This document shows, piece by piece, positions 34,524-43,186 of a stretch of 64,000 nt of DNA. The first letter of the stretch is position 1. The number at the start of each line of letters is the position of its first letter. Origin of the DNA: an uncultured Pirellula sp. (GTDB lineage Bacteria; Planctomycetota; Planctomycetia; Pirellulales; Pirellulaceae); the NCBI GenBank assembly GCA_903858115.1, contig CAIOHR010000344.1:37385-101384 (forward strand), read 5' to 3'. Both the position numbers and the translations under genes were made by a program. Below the pieces are notes generated by a model that did no database searches, had not been told where the DNA came from, and saw only the letters and a list, made by a program, of their open reading frames with translations.

Positions 34524-36278
34524 ATGAGCCCACGATTATCCTTGCAAACCGTCAAAAGCATCGGGCTTCTACTTTGTAGTGTTGTGTTTGCCGTAGGGTG
34601 TTCGAACAAAGCACAAGAGGATATCTCCCGAATCACGGCGAGGCAAACCATCGTCAAAGAACGAAGGGATTCGGTACGAGAAGCGTTCCGTTATTTGCCG
34701 CAACTCATTCGTCTGGATCGAACGACTGCCCTCAAGGAGATTCGATACCAACTTATGTCGTGGTCGAGCAGCGTAAAGCCATCCGAGAACTGGAAATCGC
34801 CCGCGGTGCTAGAGTCGGTATCTCCTTCGCTGAGGACCACAGACTTTTCGAAACGAATGAAGTCCTTAGATTTTGGCGAATCTGAATGCGAGTATCTGCT
34901 TCAATGTCAGATGCTATCCGAAGTGGCAAAATGGGTGCTCGAATTGCCTTACCGAGATACGCTACTCCGAGAGTGGATGGAGCAAAAGAAGAAAGACCTG
35001 TCGGTCGAGGAATCGCTTCGCTTAGAAAGTACGTTGAAGTTATTCGACTGGTCCGTCATGAATGTTGGTTTGGTCGGTAATCCGAAAGAAGTGGAGGGCT
35101 TGACGACCAATCCCGACCTTCCACTTGCGGATAATGGCGCCATTTATCGACAGCTTCCTTGGCAGACAATGATGTTTGCGCAGGGAGATCGTTGGCAACG
35201 ATCGCGGCTGTTCACTCAATTGCTCTTTACCCAGGGAATCGATTCCATTGTGTTGGCGCTCCCGAGCCAAACAGGTGCTGTGGAGAACGCATCGATTCGT
35301 CCGTGGTGTGTTGCGGTTCCTATCGGTGAAGAGCTCTATTTGTTCGAGCCGACCTGGGGATTCCCAATTCCGAGCCAGAAGGACGGTGGTATTGCGACAT
35401 TACGCGAAGCGAAAGCGGACCCGAATGTTTTGCGGCGAGCCAAACTGCCGGGCCAGTTTGAGTACCCCGTCGACCAAAAGGACTTAGACACGCTCGTGGC
35501 TTTGGTAGATTGTGATCCGTTCGCCGTTGGGATGGCAATGTACACGCTACAGGAAGCGTTGACCGGGGCAAATCGAATACGCATTACGATGGACGCAGAT
35601 CAATTTGAAGAGCGATTGCTCAGGATCGATGAAAAACTGTCCGTTCGGTTATGGAATGTTCCTTGGTTAAGTTATCTATACAACGAGTCGATTCGCGATC
35701 GGCTGACGGAGCAGTCTCCCTTTTCCATGCAGTACATGGAGCAATTCGGTAGCTACATTATGGAGACCCCTTTGAGCCGTGCGAGGTCATTGCACTTTAA
35801 GGGGAAATTTCAAGGTAGTATCGAAGAGGCCGGGGCCTTAAGTTCCTATATGACGGTTCGTGTCGATGAACAAACGTTGAAAGAGCTAGTCGACGACAAA
35901 GACCTCCAAAAGGAGTTCGGTATAGTACGCGGGTCGTTCGAAACGAAGGAGTCATTTGACGTCAGGTTGCAACTCGCCCAAAGATACTTTCGACGATCCA
36001 AGTTTGACGTCAGTATGTTTCTGGCTTTGTGCAATATCGATATCAATAAACCTGAGACAGCGATTGATTGGCTGCAGAAACGGATATTGGGTTCGAGTGG
36101 TTCGGAAAAATGGCACAGCCATTCACACTATTTGCTCGGGCGGATGTACGAACAAACAGGACAATGGCAAAAAGCGGCCGAAGAATACAAATATGAAGAA
36201 ACCGCGCAGGCCGCCGGGAATCGAATTCGCCTTCGCAAACTGAGGCAATTGCATCCGGATGAGTTGGGGACGCTTTGA
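34524..36278 (+). CDS. Lipoprotein with degenerate transglutaminase-like domain and TPR tail
   Basis: 584 residues from ATG 34524, chosen because it gives a lipoprotein signal ending 'VVFAVGCSNK'; the frame is open further upstream inside kdsA. The middle (about 225-310) has the order of a transglutaminase-like fold: 'GDRWQRSRLFTQLLFTQGID', then 'RPWCVAVPIGEELYLFEP' and 'GFPIPSQKDGGIATLREA'. The positions of the catalytic Cys, His and Asp hold R, P and E, so it is unlikely to be an active transglutaminase or protease. The C-terminus has a TPR-like pair of helices ('YLLGRMYEQTGQWQKAAEEY'). It follows kdsA by 40 bp. Likely an outer- or inner-membrane lipoprotein of unknown role. Confidence 0.75.
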   Translation: MSPRLSLQTVKSIGLLLCSVVFAVGCSNKAQEDISRITARQTIVKERRDSVREAFRYLPQLIRLDRTTALKEIRYQLMSWSSSVKPSENWKSPAVLESVSPSLRTTDFSKRMKSLDFGESECEYLLQCQMLSEVAKWVLELPYRDTLLREWMEQKKKDLSVEESLRLESTLKLFDWSVMNVGLVGNPKEVEGLTTNPDLPLADNGAIYRQLPWQTMMFAQGDRWQRSRLFTQLLFTQGIDSIVLALPSQTGAVENASIRPWCVAVPIGEELYLFEPTWGFPIPSQKDGGIATLREAKADPNVLRRAKLPGQFEYPVDQKDLDTLVALVDCDPFAVGMAMYTLQEALTGANRIRITMDADQFEERLLRIDEKLSVRLWNVPWLSYLYNESIRDRLTEQSPFSMQYMEQFGSYIMETPLSRARSLHFKGKFQGSIEEAGALSSYMTVRVDEQTLKELVDDKDLQKEFGIVRGSFETKESFDVRLQLAQRYFRRSKFDVSMFLALCNIDINKPETAIDWLQKRILGSSGSEKWHSHSHYLLGRMYEQTGQWQKAAEEYKYEETAQAAGNRIRLRKLRQLHPDELGTL

Positions 36279-36467
36279 TCGGCAGCCACCGAAGCGAGGC
36301 ACTTACACACTCTCGAACACTAGAATGGCGGGGGAATCCTTAGATTTCGGTTCATGGTAGAGCCTTCTTCTGGCGTTTCTAAACTTGCAATTTTAGCTAT
36401 AACATTCGGTTTTCAAACGTTCTGGCATTGCACACAAACACGATTATTCAGTTAGAGGACCTCCCCC

Positions 36468-37586
36468 ATGTCGGAAAAGAAATTTCGAGTCGCGATGATT
36501 GGGCTCGGTTTCGGTTCTGAGTTTATTCCCATTTATCAGCGTCATCCCAACGCGGAAGTTGTCGCGATTTGTCGCCGGAACGAAACCGAGTTAAACGCAA
36601 CAGGCGATCGGTTTGGAATTTCCAAGCGATATCGCGATTTCGAAAAAGTGCTTGCTGATCCTGAGATCGACTTCGTCCACATCAACTCGCCTATCCCCGA
36701 CCACGCTTGGATGAGCGTCCAAGCGTTGCGAGCTGGAAAACATGTTATGTGCACGGTCCCCATGGCAACCACGATCGAGGACTGCGATCAAGTATGCCAG
36801 GCGGTTGCTGATTCGGGCCGCAAATACATGATGGCTGAAACGGTTGTGTATAGCCGCGAGTTTTTGTTCATCAAGGAAATGTACGAGCGAGGAGAACTCG
36901 GCGATATTCAGTACATGGCGGCAAGCCATCCGCAAGACATGGAAGGATGGCCTGAGTATTGGGAACGCATGATCCCGATGCATTATGCGACTCACGTTGT
37001 TTCTCCCGTATTGGGACTGGTAAAGGGTCTTGCGGAGTATGTCTCTTGTTTCGGATCTGGCAGGATACGCGAGGATCTTGCAAAGAAATCTGGCAATCGA
37101 TTCGCAGTCGAATCATGTCATATCAAGATCCAGAATAGTGACGTGGCGGCTCATATATGGCGATTCCTCTTCGATACGGCACGACAGTACCGAGAGAGTT
37201 TCGACGTGTACGGTACCAAGAAGAGTTTCGAATGGGCCCTGGTAGAGGGGGAGCCTCACGTGATGCATACCGCGAAGGTTCCTGAGCACGAGATTCCCCA
37301 CTTAGTGGAGGTTCCTGATTATGCTCATTTGCTCCCTGAGCCCATTCGCATGTTCACCAAATCCATTCAGGACGCAGAACACCTATCGTTTATTCAAGGT
37401 GGCGGGCATGGTGGATCACATCCTCATTTGGTTCACGAATTCTTGAGCGCGTTAGTTGAAGATCGCGATCCATGGCCAAACGCGGTCACCAGTGCGAACT
37501 GGACATGCGTTGGAATCTGTGCTCATCAAAGTGCAGAACAGGGCGGTAAAATCGTGCAACTACCTGAGTTTACACTTCGAAGTTAG
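36468..37586 (+). CDS. Gfo/Idh/MocA-family oxidoreductase
   Basis: 372 residues. NAD(P)-binding Rossmann domain at the N-terminus ('FRVAMIGLGFGSEFIPIY', then 'VVAICRRN'), followed by the alpha/beta substrate domain ('MAETVVYSREFLFIKEMYE', 'HYATHVVSPVLGLVKGL'). The family's usual EKP motif is changed: 'GKHVMCTVPMATT' has TV in place of EK, so the catalytic lysine expected there is absent. It may use another residue or have a non-classical reaction. AGAGGA lies 8-13 bases before the ATG. Substrate (probably a sugar or inositol derivative) cannot be told from sequence. No signal peptide, so cytosolic. Confidence 0.88.
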   Translation: MSEKKFRVAMIGLGFGSEFIPIYQRHPNAEVVAICRRNETELNATGDRFGISKRYRDFEKVLADPEIDFVHINSPIPDHAWMSVQALRAGKHVMCTVPMATTIEDCDQVCQAVADSGRKYMMAETVVYSREFLFIKEMYERGELGDIQYMAASHPQDMEGWPEYWERMIPMHYATHVVSPVLGLVKGLAEYVSCFGSGRIREDLAKKSGNRFAVESCHIKIQNSDVAAHIWRFLFDTARQYRESFDVYGTKKSFEWALVEGEPHVMHTAKVPEHEIPHLVEVPDYAHLLPEPIRMFTKSIQDAEHLSFIQGGGHGGSHPHLVHEFLSALVEDRDPWPNAVTSANWTCVGICAHQSAEQGGKIVQLPEFTLRS

Positions 37587-37597
37587 GTTCGCAGCGC

Positions 37598-38842
37598 ATG
37601 GCGCAATCAGTTTTTCAGCATCAATTTGCCAACGGACTTGTTCTCCTCGGCGAACCCATGCCTTGGCTGGAGTCTGTCGCGTTCACGTTATTGACACCGG
37701 TCGGAACGGCACACGAACCGTCGAACCGTGAGGGGCTCGCGGGTATGACCCTCGAGATGATGCAGCGAGGGGCGGGTGATTTCGATAGTCGTGCGATCGT
37801 CGAAGAGCTCGATTTCCTCGGCGTCGAACGATCGAGTGGTGTTACAACATTCCACACAACGATCAGCATGGCGGCGATGGCCAGTGTACTCGAACCGACA
37901 CTTCGTATCGCGGTATCGATGATACGGGATCCACATTTCCCAGACGAGGAGCTCGAGGAAGCACGCCAATCCAGTCTTTTGGAATTGGCCGCACTCGATG
38001 ATGACCCAGCACAAAAGTGCTTCAAGGAGCTGAAAAAAGTTCGCTTTGGCGACATTTACGGTCGCTCCTCATTGGGAACCGAACCGGGGCTCGTTGCCAC
38101 GACCATGGAGGACTGCAAAGCATTTTGGAAGGATCGCTTTACTTCCGACGGATCGATCCTGAGCGTTGCAGGAAATTTTGAATGGGACAAACTGGTCAAG
38201 TTAGTCGAGTCGCTTTTGGATTCGTGGCCTAAAGCGGGAGTCGTTCCCAAGCCGAATGTAAAAACGCTCCCGGCTGTTTCGCATTTAATGCACGACAGCC
38301 AACAAACACACATCGCGCTGGCATATGATTCGGTACCGTACCAACACCCAGAATACTATCAAGGACGAGGATTGGTCGGCATATTGAGTGATGGCATGAG
38401 TTCACGATTGTTCTCCGAGGTACGAGAAAAGCGCGGGTTGGTCTATGCGGTTTCCGCATCGGCTCATTCTTTAGATGATTGCGGAAGCGTTTTATGCTAC
38501 GCGGGCACGACCGCACCTCGCGCGAAAGAGACATTAGATGTGACGTTGGAGACGATTCAATCCATCGGCAAAGGTATCGATATAGATGAGTTGTCGCGAT
38601 TGAAGTCGCGAGTACGAACATCGCTCGTGATGGAGCAAGAGAGCAGTAGTTCGCGGAGTTCGCAGATGGCATATGATTGGGTTTATCTCGGTCGCGTCCC
38701 TCCAAGACAAGAGGTTCTCCAAAAGGTCGAACAACTGACCTGTGAAAGTTTGCTAGAACACTTTCGAAAACATCCCCCTAGGAATTGGACGATGGTTACC
38801 ATTGGCCCCGAACCGCTGGAGTTTCCAAATGCAGTTTCGTAA
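37598..38842 (+). CDS. M16-family peptidase homologue lacking the zinc motif
   Basis: 414 residues of the insulinase/mitochondrial processing peptidase family. The first helix region reads 'GLAGMTLEMMQRGAGD' where active members have HxxEH, so zinc-binding residues are missing. Other M16 features are kept: 'PDEELEEARQSSLLEL', 'GRSSLGTEPGL', and the substrate-binding 'FSEVREKRGLVYAVSASA'. It overlaps by 14 nt the next gene, an intact M16 peptidase. The two probably form an inactive/active heterodimer, as in MPP alpha/beta and several bacterial pairs. Confidence 0.88.
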   Translation: MAQSVFQHQFANGLVLLGEPMPWLESVAFTLLTPVGTAHEPSNREGLAGMTLEMMQRGAGDFDSRAIVEELDFLGVERSSGVTTFHTTISMAAMASVLEPTLRIAVSMIRDPHFPDEELEEARQSSLLELAALDDDPAQKCFKELKKVRFGDIYGRSSLGTEPGLVATTMEDCKAFWKDRFTSDGSILSVAGNFEWDKLVKLVESLLDSWPKAGVVPKPNVKTLPAVSHLMHDSQQTHIALAYDSVPYQHPEYYQGRGLVGILSDGMSSRLFSEVREKRGLVYAVSASAHSLDDCGSVLCYAGTTAPRAKETLDVTLETIQSIGKGIDIDELSRLKSRVRTSLVMEQESSSSRSSQMAYDWVYLGRVPPRQEVLQKVEQLTCESLLEHFRKHPPRNWTMVTIGPEPLEFPNAVS

Positions 38843-40046
38843 CGAGACATTGGACAACGGCTTGGAGATCATCGCGGAGATCAATCCCGCCGCATTCAGC
38901 ACTTCGTTGGGGTACTTTGTGAAAACGGGTTCCCGAGATGAAGCACCAGCGATGGCGGGTGTAAGTCACTTTCTAGAACACATGATGTTCAAAGGGACAG
39001 GGAAACGAACCGCTGCAGATGTAAATCGCGAGCTTGACGATCTTGGATCCCAATCCAATGCTTACACGAGTGAAGAGCAGACCGTCTACTACATGAGCGT
39101 TCTTCCCGAGCATCGGACGCATGCTTTGGATTTGTTAAGCGATATGATGCGACCTGCACTGCGCGACGAAGACTTCCATATGGAGCGACAAGTGATCTTG
39201 GAAGAGATCGCGATGTACGACGACCAACCGCCGTATGGAGCGATGGAAAAAGCGATGGAAGCATACTTCGGTGAGCATCCGTTGTCGCGTCGTGTACTCG
39301 GTACGCCCGATACTGTCAGCTCTCTTGAGCCGGATGCGATGCGAGGGTACCACGAATCTCGATATGCATCGAACAATCTAACGTTGGTTGCAGCCGGAGC
39401 GATTGACTTTGATGCGCTAGTGGCGGACGCCAGAAAGTTCACTTCTCATTGGAAGCCATCGGACGCTAGTCGAATTTTGCTTAAACCACTTGGGCAAGAA
39501 ACTGAAGTGCGGTTGGTGCACCCTCCTGCGACACAGCGTTATACACTTCAGTATTCTCCAGGTGCGGGGTACAACGATCCGAATCGCTATGTACTCAGGA
39601 TTTTGGGGACGATCCTAGGTGACGATTCTGGCAGCCGGCTTTACTGGGAACTGGTCGATAACGGGCTAGCCGAATCCGCTGTTGTTTTCACCCAAGAATT
39701 TGAGGATTGCGGCCTCTTTTGCACATATCTCGCCTGTGCGCCCGAGCAACAAGAGGCAAACTGGGAAGTGCTTCAAGGTATTTTGGCTGATGGCGCTCGA
39801 TCACCGATCACAGAACGTGAGGTCGAATTGGCCAAGAATAAGATCTGTTCAGGAATGATTTTGGGATCGGAGCGACCGAGCAATCGACTGTTTACGATCG
39901 GTAACTCTTGGTTAAGCCGTGAAACCTATGAAGCGATACGCGATGCGACTGAACATTACAAGCGAGTGACGCGCGACGAGCTACAATCCGCATTCGAATC
40001 CTTATCGAAACGAACAAATGTCACCGTGAGCGTGGGCGCTGAATGA
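38829..40046 (+). CDS. M16-family zinc peptidase (active subunit)
   Basis: 405 residues from ATG 38829, which has GGAG eight bases upstream and overlaps the previous stop by 14 nt; a TTG nine codons earlier is less likely. The inverted zinc motif 'HFLEH' is present (H47, E50, H51), with 'EEQTVYYMSVLPEH' and the distal Glu in 'ERQVILEEIAMYDD'. The C-terminal half keeps 'GDDSGSRLYWELVDNGLAES'. It degrades or processes peptides; no signal peptide is visible, so it is cytosolic. Pairs with the zinc-less gene upstream. Confidence 0.93.
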   Translation: MQFRNETLDNGLEIIAEINPAAFSTSLGYFVKTGSRDEAPAMAGVSHFLEHMMFKGTGKRTAADVNRELDDLGSQSNAYTSEEQTVYYMSVLPEHRTHALDLLSDMMRPALRDEDFHMERQVILEEIAMYDDQPPYGAMEKAMEAYFGEHPLSRRVLGTPDTVSSLEPDAMRGYHESRYASNNLTLVAAGAIDFDALVADARKFTSHWKPSDASRILLKPLGQETEVRLVHPPATQRYTLQYSPGAGYNDPNRYVLRILGTILGDDSGSRLYWELVDNGLAESAVVFTQEFEDCGLFCTYLACAPEQQEANWEVLQGILADGARSPITEREVELAKNKICSGMILGSERPSNRLFTIGNSWLSRETYEAIRDATEHYKRVTRDELQSAFESLSKRTNVTVSVGAE

Positions 40047-40314
40047 TAGTCGATGACCCCTTAGTCGGTTGTTTTTCTGTTTTTTCCATCATTGCTCGGT
40101 CGGTCACACATCCGAGCAATATAGTCATTGCCGTTATCTCTAAGTACTAGTTCGAAAGTTGCAGGTTTGAAGTTAAAGACGAGCCGCTAATGCAACGGCT
40201 TGGAAAATTCCAAAAACGAGCAGGTACTCCGCAGCTTTATCGTTTATTCTAAAGGGCATGCCACGTGGCGGTTCCTCTCGCAACCTTGCCTCATTCCTTT
40301 GCAATTTGAAGCCG

Positions 40315-41901
40315 ATGAACCTATCTTTTCGTTCGTACCGCTCCGTTTGTTTTTTTGCGGTAGCATGCTATTTGTTATCGGTCTTCCATGCATGTACCCA
40401 TGCATCGGAGGTCCAGTTTCGCGTTACGGTCGATCCGCCACAACCGACACAACCGGGGAAGGGCAGGCTGATTGTCTTTCTCATCAATGATGAGTCGAAA
40501 GCACTGAAGAATCAAAGCCCGATCGGCGGCCCGTTTTGGAACGATTCACAGCCTCTCTTCGCGATCGATGCTGATTTCAAGAATACTCAATCGGTGGTGG
40601 TCGATGATCGTGCTGATTCCTTTCCCGTACCACCTAGTAAACTGGCTCCTGGTAGCTATCGCGTTCAAGCCAGATTCGATAGTGCGCGCCTCAATAGCAA
40701 TTGGCGTAGAGAACCTGGCAACCTTTGGTCGGATGTTACCAGCTTTACCGTAACGACGAATGATTCAAACACAGCCAGCAAACAGCCGCAGGTGGTCGAG
40801 CTTGTACTCAAGAACAGAACCGTAGTAGAAGCCAAGAAACCTGTGGGAGGGATGGAATGGTTCGAGGTCAAATCCGATCTGTTATCCAAATTTCGAGGAA
40901 GTGCAGTCATGCTGCGCGCGGGAGTGGTTCTTCCAACGAACTATGACCCGACTCGCAAGTATCCCGTTCTTTACGATGTCCCAGGCTTCGGTGGAGACCA
41001 TTCCTCGGCAGCCAGCTCGCGACGCAGACCTGCCGAAGGGACTAGAGCTGAGTTGGCAAGCAGCGTATTCCGAATTGTACTTGACCCGGAAGGTCCCAAT
41101 GGGCACTCACTGTTTGCCGACTCTGCGAATAATGGACCATGTGGCCAAGCGTTGGTCGAAGAGTTAGTGCCCGCCTTGGAAGCCAAGTACCCTTTGATTT
41201 CGAAAGCATCAGCGCGGTTGCTCCAAGGACATTCTTCAGGGGGTTGGGCTACGCTTTGGCTGGCGTTACAGTATCCTGAAACTTTTGGAGCGTCTTGGCC
41301 GAGTGCTCCGGATCCCGTTGATTTTCGACGATTCCAAAAGGTTGACATTTATTCGCAATCGAACTTCTATGCAGACGAGCAAGGAAACGACATGCCCAGT
41401 CTTCGTCGGGGAGACAAGGTTACGATGTCGATTCGTCAAGAAGCTCGCGGAGAAGACATCCTCGGTCCCGACAACACGTCGGCTCAGCAATGGGATTCCT
41501 GGTTTGCAGTCTTTGGTCCTCGAAATACAGCTGGCAATCCTGCTGCTCTATTTGATCCAATCTCGGGTGCACTAGATCGTTCCGTTGCAGAGCAATATCG
41601 CAAGTATGATATTGGCCATTTGTTGCGAACCGACCCGAATCGCTATCTCCCCATTTTTCGCAATAACATCCGACTGATATGCGGTACCGAAGATAGTTTT
41701 TACTTGAATGAAGCGGTGGAGTTGCTGAAAGCGGAACTAACAAAGCTCAGAGTGGAATCGAACGATGTGGGATACGTAAAATTGGTCCCTGGCGATCATG
41801 GATCCGTCATGGCCCATGAATCCGCACGCGCCGCTCCGTTCGAAATGCTACAGCATTTGAAAAAATTCGGCCACTATTTGCCAACGGTAGCCAACCCCTA
41901 A
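40315..41901 (+). CDS. Exported esterase (alpha/beta hydrolase, esterase D/Fes-like)
   Basis: 528 residues from ATG 40315; the frame is open to 40258, but only the inner ATG gives a normal signal peptide ('CFFAVACYLLSVFHACTHA'). An N-terminal beta domain (about 30-190) precedes an alpha/beta hydrolase of the putative-esterase type: 'LPTNYDPTRKYPVLYDVPGF', nucleophile Ser in 'LLQGHSSGGWATLW', and His in 'KLVPGDHGSVMAHE'. The acid residue is probably in 'LICGTEDSFYLNEAVELL'. Substrate unknown; related enzymes hydrolyse acyl or sugar esters. It stands alone between the M16 pair and the DUF1559 gene. Confidence 0.85.
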   Translation: MNLSFRSYRSVCFFAVACYLLSVFHACTHASEVQFRVTVDPPQPTQPGKGRLIVFLINDESKALKNQSPIGGPFWNDSQPLFAIDADFKNTQSVVVDDRADSFPVPPSKLAPGSYRVQARFDSARLNSNWRREPGNLWSDVTSFTVTTNDSNTASKQPQVVELVLKNRTVVEAKKPVGGMEWFEVKSDLLSKFRGSAVMLRAGVVLPTNYDPTRKYPVLYDVPGFGGDHSSAASSRRRPAEGTRAELASSVFRIVLDPEGPNGHSLFADSANNGPCGQALVEELVPALEAKYPLISKASARLLQGHSSGGWATLWLALQYPETFGASWPSAPDPVDFRRFQKVDIYSQSNFYADEQGNDMPSLRRGDKVTMSIRQEARGEDILGPDNTSAQQWDSWFAVFGPRNTAGNPAALFDPISGALDRSVAEQYRKYDIGHLLRTDPNRYLPIFRNNIRLICGTEDSFYLNEAVELLKAELTKLRVESNDVGYVKLVPGDHGSVMAHESARAAPFEMLQHLKKFGHYLPTVANP

Positions 41902-42134
41902 GCTCTGGGGAAACCGTACTTGCGACCGTGGAGCGTACAGCCTCGCAGGGATCTTAAGCGTTTCTTCACTATTTCTGAACTTAACGCAACAATAGCCCGG
42001 TCTTCATGAAATCTTAACTAACCGATGATGAAATCTTCACGACACGGACTGTAGTTGGATGTACCAGCGACCGTGATGAACGTTTCTTGGTTCTTGCCTA
42101 CGGTAATGTAGGCATTCATGAAGGTTTGATTCGC

Positions 42135-43079
42135 ATGCGTAAAGTGGCAAAGCGGCGTGGGTTTACATTGGTAGAGCTATTGGTTGTCATTGCAATCATC
42201 GGAATTCTTGTCGGATTGTTGTTGCCTGCCGTTCAGGCTGCACGCGAGGCAGCCCGACGCACCCAATGTATCAATAATCTGAAGCAGTTCGGATTGGCAA
42301 TGCACAACCACGAAAGTGCTCACAAGGTGTTTCCGCAGTCTCGCCCCAACGATTTAGCTGGCGGAAGAATGAGTTGGTGCGTTGTCGTTCTTGATTTCAT
42401 CGAGCAAACAAATCTTGCAAACCTTTACAACAAGAATATTCGCTGGAACGCTGGAACCAATGTCACGGCTGGACAAACCCAGATTCCAATCTTCATTTGT
42501 CCCTCTTCACCTGCTGGAACGGTTCGACGGCCTGCTGCGGGAACCAATTCGGCTGTCGATGGTCGATCGATGGGCCCCTCAGACTACATAGTAATGCACC
42601 GATTACGGCATCGATTCTACTCGGCAAATGGTTTGGTGAACCCCTTGGGTACCGCTGACCATGACGGAGTCTTGATGCCTGACGCTAGAACCAAAATCGG
42701 GATGATCTCGGACGGAACCAGCAATACGATGTTGATCATGGAAGATGGAGCTCGTCCCAATTGGTTCATGTTGCGTCGCGATCAGGGAACGATCCTTCCG
42801 CGTCCAGAAGGATTCGGATGGACAGATCCAGATGGCGGTGCAGGTTCAATGGATGGTACCGACCAGCTTACGGGAGCCATTAATGGCGGCAGCGGTAGGG
42901 GGCAGTGCATCATGAACTGCAACAATGATAGTGAACCCTACAGTTTCCACACAGGCGGGATGAATATTGCTATGGCAGATGGTTCTGCTCGCTTCCTTTC
43001 CCAGAACATAAGTGCAGCCACCTTTGCCGCACTATTAACGCCACGTGGCGGCGAAGTTCTCGGGGCAGATTTTGAATAA
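42135..43079 (+). CDS. DUF1559 prepilin-type N-terminal protein
   Basis: 314 residues from ATG 42135, with GAAGG 10-11 bases upstream; the frame extends to 42087 but only this start puts the basic residues in front of the cleavage site. Type IV prepilin-like leader 'KRRGFTLVELLVVIAIIGIL' with Gly before Phe and Glu at +5. The DUF1559 body ('AAREAARRTQCINNLKQF') and its C-terminal H-x9-DG motif ('HTGGMNIAMADGSARFLS') are complete. DUF1559 proteins are greatly multiplied in planctomycetes and are thought to form pseudopili or surface structures. Confidence 0.93.
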   Translation: MRKVAKRRGFTLVELLVVIAIIGILVGLLLPAVQAAREAARRTQCINNLKQFGLAMHNHESAHKVFPQSRPNDLAGGRMSWCVVVLDFIEQTNLANLYNKNIRWNAGTNVTAGQTQIPIFICPSSPAGTVRRPAAGTNSAVDGRSMGPSDYIVMHRLRHRFYSANGLVNPLGTADHDGVLMPDARTKIGMISDGTSNTMLIMEDGARPNWFMLRRDQGTILPRPEGFGWTDPDGGAGSMDGTDQLTGAINGGSGRGQCIMNCNNDSEPYSFHTGGMNIAMADGSARFLSQNISAATFAALLTPRGGEVLGADFE

Positions 43080-43186
43080 TCTGTATCCAGTGTACCTGGG
43101 CTAGTGCGTCCTCGCGGCTTGTTTTTGGGGACGCCTCAGCAGTCGGCACGAAACGCAGAACCGATCCTTATTGCAACTGGACAGGT

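Noticed and set aside
40092..40121. A perfect 9-bp inverted repeat (ATTGCTCGG/CCGAGCAAT) as a terminator of the M16 pair
   Set aside because: The T-runs lie before, not after, the stem on the plus strand, and the loop is 12 bases. It is a hairpin but not a canonical terminator.
43105..43133. Inverted repeat GCGTCCTC/GGGGACGC after the DUF1559 gene
   Set aside because: A 13-base loop and no following T-run make it weak as a terminator.
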